64,000 nt of DNA from Mycolicibacterium iranicum (GTDB lineage Bacteria > Actinomycetota > Actinomycetes > Mycobacteriales > Mycobacteriaceae), in assembly GCF_002101705.1 (NCBI RefSeq), contig NZ_LQPC01000054.1:62001-126000 (forward strand), read 5' to 3'. How positions within the stretch are numbered: position 1 is the stretch's first letter; every line of letters starts with the position of its first letter. Both the position numbers and the translations under genes were made by a program. The notes beneath the pieces are model-generated. The model had not been told where the DNA came from, ran no database searches, and saw only the letters and a list, made by a program, of their open reading frames with translations. Positions 36,559 through 45,000 of this stretch are shown piece after piece.

Positions 36559-39500
36559 CTGAGATGACTGCTGCGTCAGGTTCGCCTGCATCGCCGGATC
36601 GCCGGGCGATCATCACCGAAGCCCTGCGCAAGATCGATGACCTGACGGCACGCCTGGCGGACGCCGAGAAAGCCGAGACCGAGCCGATCGCCGTCGTCGG
36701 GATCGGCTGCCGGCTGCCCGGCGGCGTCGACGACGCCGACCGGTTCTGGCAGTTCCTGTCCGACGGTGAGAACGGCGTCATTCGCGTGCCCGCCGACCGG
36801 TGGGACGCCGACCAGTTCTACTCGCCCGACCACACCGTCCCCGGCACCATCTGTAACCGCGAGGGCGGTTTCCTGACGTCGTGGCAGCCCGACGAGTTCG
36901 ACGCCGAATTCTTCTCGATCGCCCCGCGCGAAGCCGCGGCGATGGACCCGCAACAGCGCCTGCTGCTCGAGGTGGCTTGGGAGGCGCTGGAGAACGCAGG
37001 CATCAACCCGCGCACGCTGCGCGGGTCGGCAACCGGCGTGTTCATCGGCATGACGACCAACGACTACTACCACTCGGTCGTCGGCAGGCTCGCGCCCGAG
37101 GACATCGACCCGTACATCCCGTTCGGCAACGCGCCGAACTTCGCGGCGGGCCGACTGTCCTACTTCCTGGGTGTTCGCGGCCCCGCCGTGGTCAGCGACA
37201 CCGCGTGCTCGTCGTCGCTGGTGTCGATTCATCTGGCCTGCCAGAGTCTGCGCCGCGGAGAGTCCGACCATGCGCTGGCCGCCGGGGTGAACCTGATCCT
37301 GTCACCGGAGAACAACATCGCCTGCTCCCGCTGGGGCATGCTCGCACCGGACGGCCTGTGCAAGACGTTCGACGCCGACGCCAACGGGTACGTGCGCAGC
37401 GAGGGCGCGGGAGTGGTGGTCCTCAAGCGGCTCTCCGATGCCGTGCGTGACGGTGACCGTGTGCTGGCCATCGTGCGGGGCTCGGCCGTGAACCAGGACG
37501 GCGCCAGCAGCGGACAGACCGTCCCGAACGGTCCGGCCCAGCAGGAGCTGATGCGCAAGGCGCTGCAGAACGCGCGGCTGGAGCCCTCGGACATCGACTA
37601 CATCGAGGCGCACGGCACCGGCACATCGCTGGGCGACCCGATCGAGCTCGACGCGCTGTCGGCGGTCTATGGCGAGCGCGGGGACTCGGCGCCGCTGATC
37701 CTCGGCTCGGTCAAGACCAACCTCGGCCACCTCGAGTCGGCGGCGGGGGTCACCGGCTTCATCAAGACGGTGCTCAGCGTGTACCACGGTGCCATCCCGA
37801 AGCAGCTTCACTTCAAGAAGCTGACGCCCCAGGCGGGCGAAGGAGCGCAGAAGTTCCGCATCGCGTCGGAGCGTCTCGACTGGCCGGAAACCGAGATCCG
37901 GCGCGCCGCGGTGTCGTCTTTCGGCGTCAGCGGCACCAATGCCCACATCGTCGTCGAGCAAGCACCTGTCACCGAACCCGTTGCGGCGCAACCGGAACCG
38001 CCGGTGAGCACGCTTGTGGTATCGGCCAAGACGCCGGCCCGCATCGCGTCGCTGGCCGGCATGCTGGCCGACTGGCTGCAGTCACCGGAGGCGGCCGGGC
38101 ACAGCCTCGCCGACGTGGCGGAGACCCTGAACCACCGGCGCGCCCAGTACCCGCGCTTCGCGACCGTCGCCGCTGCCGACCGCGCGCAGGCCGTCGCCGG
38201 CCTGCGCGCCCTGGCGGGGGAGTACCCCGCACCCGGTGTCGTCGGCCCCAACGACCCGGCGCTGGGGACGGGCACCGTCTTCCTCTACTCCGGTCAGGGC
38301 TCTCAGTGGGCGGGCATGGGCAGGCGGCTGCTGGCCGAGGAACCCGCGTTCGCCGCCGCCGTCGACGAGCTCGAACCCGACTTCGTCGCCCAAGCCGGGT
38401 TCTCGCTGCGCGACGTGCTCGCCTCCGGCGAGACCGTCGTCGGCATCGACCGGATCCAGCCGGTCCTCGTCGGCGTCCAGCTCGCGCTGACCGCGCTGTG
38501 GCGCTCCTACGGCGTCACCCCCGACGCCGTCATCGGTCACTCGATGGGTGAGGTGACGGCCGCGGTCGTTTCGGGCGCGCTGAGCCCCGCCGACGGCCTC
38601 AAGGTGATCGCCACCCGGTCGCGGCTGATGAAGCGGCTGTCCGGCCAGGGCGCGATGGCGCTGCTCGAGCTCGACGCCGAGGCCGCCGAAACGCTGATCA
38701 CCGGCTACGACGGCCTGACCGTGGCCGTGTACGCATCCCCGCACCAGACGGTGATCGCGGGCCCGCCCGAGCAGGTGGACGCAGCGATCGCCGTGGTCGA
38801 CGCGCAGGACAAGCTGGCCCGCCGCGTCGACGTGGACGTGGCCTCGCACCACCCGATCATCGATCCGATTCTCGACGATCTACGCGCCGAGCTCGCCGGC
38901 CTCAAGCCGCAGAAGCCGACCATCCCGGTGATCGTCACCACCGATCAGCGCCCGACCGACGGCACCAACGTCTTCGACGCCGACCACTGGGTGGCCAACC
39001 TGCGCAACCCGGTGCGCTTCGCGCGCGCCGTGGCGACCGCAGGCGCCGACACGTCGATCTTCGTCGAGGTCAGCCCGCACCCGCTGTTGGCGTACGCGGT
39101 CAAGGACACCCTCGCGAATCAGCCGCACCGCAGCATCGCCACGCTGCAGCGCGATGCCAACGACACCGTCACCTTCCACACGAACCTCAACGCCGCCCAC
39201 ACGGTGCGGCCGCCGAAGACGCCGCAGCGGGGTGGCCCGCGCGTGCAGCTTCCGACCACCCCGTGGCACCACGCCCACCACTGGATCCATATCGCCGCAC
39301 AGGAATCCTTGCCGCACAAGCGAACTGACGTGGCACCGGCCGCCGGCGAGACGCACGAATGGTTCCACCAGCTGGTCTGGCCGGTGCGTGAACTGGCTCC
39401 GGGTGACACCGATGTGCGCTGGCTGGTCCTCGGCGACGACGACGGCTTGCCAGCGCTGCTCGGCCCCGGCTCGCAGGCGCTGCCGCTGTCGGTGCTCGAC

Positions 39501-42002
39501 GACGCAGACGCACTACGGGCGGCTCTGCCCGGTGTGCAGCACGTCGTGTATGCGCCCCCGACCTCGCCGGCGCGCTTCGAGGCCGCGCCGAGCTACGACG
39601 CGTTCCACCAACTGAGGCGTCTCGTCGTCGCTCTCGCAGCCACCACCGACGCGCCGAAGCTGTTCATCGTGACGCGCAACGCGCAACCCGTCACCGAGGG
39701 CGACCGCGCCAACCCCGCACACGCCGTGCTGTGGGGGCAGGGCCGCACCCTCGCGCTGGAGCACCCCGAATTCTGGGGCGGCCTGATCGACGTCGACGAG
39801 ACACTCCCGCCGGAGCTGCTGGCGCTGTACCTGCGTACCGAGGCATCCGTGGTGGATGTCACCAACCGCGACGATCAGGCGGTTCACCGCCGTGACGATC
39901 AGGCGGTCTACCGCGGCGGTGAGCGACGGGTGCCCCGGCTCGAGGCCTGCCCGCTGCCTGCGGTGTCGCTGACGCGTCTGGAGAGTGGCACCAGTCACCT
40001 CGTCATCGGGGCGACCGGCAACGTCGGCCCGTATCTGATCCGCCAGCTCGCCGAGATGGGCGCATCGACGATCGTCGCGGCGTCGCGGCGCGGCGGCGGG
40101 CAGCTGACCGAGCTGGCCGAGGAACTGGCCGCCGGCGGCACCACACTGGTCGAGGTGGCGGCCGATGCCGCGGACGAGACGTCGATGGCTGCGGTGTTCG
40201 CGCGCTTCGGCGCCGATCTGCCCCCGCTGGACGGGATCTACCTCGCGTCGCTCGCCGGCGGGGAGGCGTTGCTGGCCGACATGACCGACGACGACGTGAC
40301 GCCGATGTTCCGGTCCAAGATCGATGCCGCGACGGTGCTGCACAAACTCTCGCTGCGCACCTCGGTGCGCCGTTTCGTGCTGTTCTCCTCGATCACCGGC
40401 CTGCTCGGCTCGCGCGCGGTGGCGCACTACACAGCGGCCAACGCGTTCGCCGACGCCTTCGCCTACGCGCGGCGCGCGCTGGGCCTGCCCGCGACGGTGA
40501 TCGACTGGGGGCTGTGGAAGTCGTGGGCGGATGCCCAGCCACAGATGAAGGCGGCCGGCTTGGAGCCGATGCCCAACGACGTGGCGATCAAGATGCTGCC
40601 CGCCGTCCTGAGCCCCGACGCCGCGGTGCACACCGTGGTGGCCGGCGCCGACTGGGGTCGACTGGCCGACGCCTATCGGATGCGGGCCGCGGTCAGAGTG
40701 CTCGACCACCTGGTGACCCCACTCGGCGAGATCGCCGATCTCGACGCGGTCGCACCGCCGGCATGGGGCACCGTGTTGGGCGAACCGGTGTCCGGAACGT
40801 CGCACGACCACCTGTGGCGGGCGCGTCTGCTGCCCGGCGAGCGTTCCTATCCGGTGGCGCACCGGGTGCGCGGCGTCGAGGTGGTTCCGGTTTCGGTTCT
40901 GCTTCAGACACTTTCGATGGCTGCCGGGCAGCTCGACGGAGCGGCTGTGGGAGACGTGAGGTTCGAGTACCCGGTCGTCGCCGAGCAGCCGCGCGTCATC
41001 CACGTGGTGGCCGACGACGGTGCGTTGACCGTGTGGTCGAGTGCGGCGCCGGACAGCCCCGAAAAGCGGTGGACACGGCACGCGAGCGCGAAGCTGTCCG
41101 CGGCCCCGCAGGGCGCCGCGACGGGTGATCAGACCGTGAGCGGCAAGACGTTCGACCTCAACGCGATCTCGGACATGCAGCGCGCGTGGGGCGTGGAGGG
41201 GCAGCCGTTCGAGTGGACGGTGACCGACTGTGCGGCCACAGTCGCAGGAGCCCGCGCCGACGTCGAGGTGCCCGAGAACGCCGAAACCGCTGCTGCGGCC
41301 CTGGTCGACGCGGCGGTGCACGTCGCCCGGCTGGCCGATGCCGACAACGCCCAGCTGTTGCTGCCGGCGGGCGCCGACGCCCTCGCGGTCGCCGCGACGG
41401 CAGGTAGCCGCGGTGTCATCGAGGTGTTCCGGCGCGACGGCAGCGCCGGTGCGCTCGTCGTCGACGTCCTCGTCACCGGTTCCGACGGGGCGACGTGGGT
41501 CGATGTCCGCGGGCTCACCTACGCGCCCGTGGAATCCGCACCCGCTCCCGTTGTCGAAAGTGATTCGGCCGCAAGTGAGTTCATCGACTGGTCGGCCATG
41601 GACCGCAATCAGACCGTCGCGGAGCTGCGGACCCGGCTGCGTGCGATCCTGGCCCGCGAGCTCGGCATGCCGGACAACGCCGTGGATGTCGACATGCCGT
41701 TCCCGGAGCTGGGTCTGGACTCGATGATGGCGATGAACCTGCTGCGCGATGCCAAGCAGCTGGTCCGCGTCGACCTCTCCGCCACGATGCTGTGGAACCA
41801 CCCGTCGATCGCGCAGATGTCGGATTTCGTCGCCGACCTCCTAGCGCCGATGCAGCAGCCTGCCGAGGACGTCGAGCCCGACGTCGCCGAAGGCGACTCC
41901 GCAGCCGATGACGATTCGTTCGGCCTGCTCGACGAGCTGTTCGACAGCATCGAATCTGATTCCGTCGAGTCGGCCCGTGCCGGCAGTGAGGGCTCAAACT
42001 GA
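36555..42002 (+). CDS. Type I PKS extender module (KS-AT-KR-DH-ACP order)
   Basis: 1815 residues. A short helical N-terminus (EALRKIDDLTARLADAEKA) suits docking to an upstream ACP. KS (~35-460, Cys218) and AT (~570-865, Ser663) are followed by a KR (GATGNVG ~1153, Tyr1292 in AHYTAANAF) and only then by a DH-like region (His1436 in HRVRGVEVVP, Asp1585 in LVDAAVH), then ACP (Ser1723 in LGLDSMMAM). KR before DH reverses the usual order. A 24-bp in-frame duplication (39867-39914) lies between AT and KR. The start overlaps the previous stop (TTG at 36555); an ATG at 36564 is possible. Confidence 0.88.
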   Translation: MTEMTAASGSPASPDRRAIITEALRKIDDLTARLADAEKAETEPIAVVGIGCRLPGGVDDADRFWQFLSDGENGVIRVPADRWDADQFYSPDHTVPGTICNREGGFLTSWQPDEFDAEFFSIAPREAAAMDPQQRLLLEVAWEALENAGINPRTLRGSATGVFIGMTTNDYYHSVVGRLAPEDIDPYIPFGNAPNFAAGRLSYFLGVRGPAVVSDTACSSSLVSIHLACQSLRRGESDHALAAGVNLILSPENNIACSRWGMLAPDGLCKTFDADANGYVRSEGAGVVVLKRLSDAVRDGDRVLAIVRGSAVNQDGASSGQTVPNGPAQQELMRKALQNARLEPSDIDYIEAHGTGTSLGDPIELDALSAVYGERGDSAPLILGSVKTNLGHLESAAGVTGFIKTVLSVYHGAIPKQLHFKKLTPQAGEGAQKFRIASERLDWPETEIRRAAVSSFGVSGTNAHIVVEQAPVTEPVAAQPEPPVSTLVVSAKTPARIASLAGMLADWLQSPEAAGHSLADVAETLNHRRAQYPRFATVAAADRAQAVAGLRALAGEYPAPGVVGPNDPALGTGTVFLYSGQGSQWAGMGRRLLAEEPAFAAAVDELEPDFVAQAGFSLRDVLASGETVVGIDRIQPVLVGVQLALTALWRSYGVTPDAVIGHSMGEVTAAVVSGALSPADGLKVIATRSRLMKRLSGQGAMALLELDAEAAETLITGYDGLTVAVYASPHQTVIAGPPEQVDAAIAVVDAQDKLARRVDVDVASHHPIIDPILDDLRAELAGLKPQKPTIPVIVTTDQRPTDGTNVFDADHWVANLRNPVRFARAVATAGADTSIFVEVSPHPLLAYAVKDTLANQPHRSIATLQRDANDTVTFHTNLNAAHTVRPPKTPQRGGPRVQLPTTPWHHAHHWIHIAAQESLPHKRTDVAPAAGETHEWFHQLVWPVRELAPGDTDVRWLVLGDDDGLPALLGPGSQALPLSVLDDADALRAALPGVQHVVYAPPTSPARFEAAPSYDAFHQLRRLVVALAATTDAPKLFIVTRNAQPVTEGDRANPAHAVLWGQGRTLALEHPEFWGGLIDVDETLPPELLALYLRTEASVVDVTNRDDQAVHRRDDQAVYRGGERRVPRLEACPLPAVSLTRLESGTSHLVIGATGNVGPYLIRQLAEMGASTIVAASRRGGGQLTELAEELAAGGTTLVEVAADAADETSMAAVFARFGADLPPLDGIYLASLAGGEALLADMTDDDVTPMFRSKIDAATVLHKLSLRTSVRRFVLFSSITGLLGSRAVAHYTAANAFADAFAYARRALGLPATVIDWGLWKSWADAQPQMKAAGLEPMPNDVAIKMLPAVLSPDAAVHTVVAGADWGRLADAYRMRAAVRVLDHLVTPLGEIADLDAVAPPAWGTVLGEPVSGTSHDHLWRARLLPGERSYPVAHRVRGVEVVPVSVLLQTLSMAAGQLDGAAVGDVRFEYPVVAEQPRVIHVVADDGALTVWSSAAPDSPEKRWTRHASAKLSAAPQGAATGDQTVSGKTFDLNAISDMQRAWGVEGQPFEWTVTDCAATVAGARADVEVPENAETAAAALVDAAVHVARLADADNAQLLLPAGADALAVAATAGSRGVIEVFRRDGSAGALVVDVLVTGSDGATWVDVRGLTYAPVESAPAPVVESDSAASEFIDWSAMDRNQTVAELRTRLRAILARELGMPDNAVDVDMPFPELGLDSMMAMNLLRDAKQLVRVDLSATMLWNHPSIAQMSDFVADLLAPMQQPAEDVEPDVAEGDSAADDDSFGLLDELFDSIESDSVESARAGSEGSN

Positions 42003-45000
42003 TGAAGACCACCTTCGACAGGATCTCGGCCATGTCGGCCGAGCAGCGCGAAAAGCTCACCGAGCAGTTCGAGAAGGCCTCTCGTGTCGCCGGCGCCGAG
42101 CCGATCGCGGTCGTGGGAATCGGATGCCGCTTCCCCGGCGGTGCCACGAGCCCCGAGAACTATTGGAAGTTGCTCGAATCCGGCACCAACGCGGTCACCG
42201 AGGTACCCGCCGACCGTTGGGACGGCGACGCCTATTACGACCCCGACGTGACGGCCCCGGGCCGGATGCCGTCGAAGTGGGGTGCCTACATCGACGACAT
42301 GCAGGGCTTCGATGCCGAATTCTTCGGCATCACCCCTCGCGAGGCCGCCGCGATGGACCCCCAGCAGCGTGTCGTCCTCGAGGTTGCCTACGAGGCGCTC
42401 GAGAACGCCGGCATGGCCCCCGACACTCTCGGCGAGATCCGCGGCGCCGTCATGCTCGGCGTGTACTACAACGAGTATCAGAGCGCCTCGGCGGGCAACC
42501 CCGACACCATCGACGCTTACTCGGCCACCGGCAACGCGCACAGCGTCACCGTCGGCCGTATCGCCTACCTGCTGGGCCTCAAGGGGCCCGCGGTCGCGGT
42601 CGACACCGCGTGCTCGTCGTCGCTGGTCTCGATTCACCTGGCCTGCCAGAGCCTGCGCATGCGCGAGAGCGATCTGGCGCTGGCCGGCGGGGTCAGCCTC
42701 AGCCTGCGACCGGAAACCCAACTGGCGCTGGGCAAGTGGGGGATGCTGTCCCCGCACGGCCGGTGCTATGCGTTCGACTCGCGCGCCAACGGCTTCGTGC
42801 GTGGTGAAGGTGCGGGCATCGTCGTCCTCAAGCGGCTGACCGACGCCGTCCGCGATGGCGACCGAGTCCTGGGCGTCGTCCGCGGCTCCGCCGTCAACCA
42901 GGACGGCCGCTCCAACGGCCTTACCGCGCCCAACGCCCCGTCGCAGAAGGACGTCATCGCGCGTGCTCTGCGCTCGGCCGACGTCGCCGCGGGCACCGTC
43001 AACTACGTCGAAACCCACGGCACCGGAACCTCGTTGGGCGATCCCATCGAGTTCGACGCACTCGCCGCCGTCTACGGCAAGGGCGACACCCCGTGCGCGC
43101 TCGGCGCCGTCAAGACCAATATGGGTCATCTCGAGGCCGCGGCGGGGATCGCCGGATTCATCAAGACCGTGCTGACCCTGCAGCACGGCGCGATCGCCCC
43201 CAACCTGCACTTCGAGAAGTGGAACCCGACGATCGACCCGTCGGGCACCCGGTTGTTCGTGCCGACGGCCAAGGCTGACTGGCCCAAGACCGAGCACCCC
43301 CGTCGCGCGGCCGTGTCCTCGTTCGGCATGGGCGGCACCAATGCCCACATCGTGCTCGAGCAGGGACCCGAACCGGCCCCCGCACCCGTCGATCCGGCGC
43401 CGAAGGTGGCCACCCTCGTCGTGTCCGGCAAGACACCCGGCCGCCTCGCGGCGGCGGCGAAGTCGCTCGCGGACTGGCTCGACGGCGACGGCGCGGCGGT
43501 GCCGCTGACCGATGTCGCCTACACGGTCAACCACCACCGCAGCCGCTACAACACCATCGCCACAGTCTGTGCCCGCACCCACGAGGAGGCCGTGACGGGG
43601 CTGCGCGCGCTGGCCGCCGGCACTGCGGCGCCCGGTGTGATCGGCGCGCATGACGCCAAGACGGGCAAGGGAACGGTGTTCCTGTACTCCGGCCAGGGCG
43701 CGCAGTGGGCAGGCATGGGCAAGGCGCTGCTCGCCGAGGAGCCCGCGTTCGCCGCGGCGATCGACCAGCTGGAGCCCGCGTTCGTCGACAAGGTGGGTTT
43801 CTCGCTGCGCCAGACGCTGGAAGCCGGCGAGCCGGTCACCGGTATCGACCGCATCCAGCCGGTGCTGGTCGGTATGCAGCTGGCGCTGACGGCGCTGTGG
43901 CGCTCCTACGGCGTCGAGCCCGACGCGGTGATCGGCCACTCGATGGGCGAGGCCACTGCCGCGGTGGTGGCCGGAGTGCTCACTCCGGCAGAGGGTTTCG
44001 ACGTCATTGCCACTCGTACCCGGCTGATGAAGCGGCTGTCCGGGCAGGGCGCGATGGCGCTGCTGGAACTCGACGCGCAGGCGGCCGAGAAGCTGATCGC
44101 CGACCGGCCCGACGTGACGATCGCCGTGTACGCCTCGCCGAAGCAGTCGGTCGTCGCGGGTCCGCCGGACCAGGTCGACGAGCTCATCGCGATCGTCGAC
44201 GGGCAGGGCAAGCTGGCCCGCCGCGTCGAGGTGGACGTCGCGTCGCACCATCCGACGATCGACCCGGTGCTGCCCGAACTGCGCGAGGCGCTGGCCTACC
44301 TGAGCCCGGCCGCGCCGAAGATCCCGCTGGTGTCGACGGTCGCCTACACCGGCTCCTCGCCGATGTACACGGCCGACTATTGGGCCGCCAACCTGCGTAA
44401 CCCGGTGCGTTTCAGCCAGGCGGTGCACGAGGCCAGCGCGGAGAACAGCAACTTCATCGAGATCAGCCCGCACCCTCTTCTCTCGCACGCGATCTCGGAC
44501 ACGCTCGCGGCGCAGTCGACGAACCGCAAGTTCCATGTCGGTGGCACCGTGAACCGCGACCATCCCGAGACGGTGGCCTTCCACGCGCAACTGTCGGCGG
44601 TTAGGCCGCCGGCGGTCACAGCTCCGGAGGGCAGCACGGGACGTCTTGTCGATGTCCCCGCGACGGCGTGGCAGCACACGGCGTACTGGATGGCGGACCG
44701 CTCGGGCAGCCAGCAGTTCGCGGGTGCGCATCCGCTGCTCGGCCTGCATGTCGAGTTGCCGTCCGGTACCAGCCATGTCTGGCAGTCCGATGTCGGCCTC
44801 GAGGCCCATCCGTGGCTGGCCGACCACATCGTGCACGGCCTGCCCGTGATGCCGGGCGCCGGTTTCGCCGAGATCGCGCTGGCCGCCGCGCAGGAGGCAC
44901 TGGGCCTGCCCGCGACCGGCGTCGAGGTTGCGGTCGAGGTCGAGCAGATGCTGCCGCTCGACGAGCACACGAAGCTGACCACACAGGTGTTCACTGGCGA

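Noticed and set aside
39513..41801. 762-codon open frame antisense to PKS 3
   Set aside because: Same GC-driven shadow effect. The sense strand has continuous KR, DH and ACP motifs.
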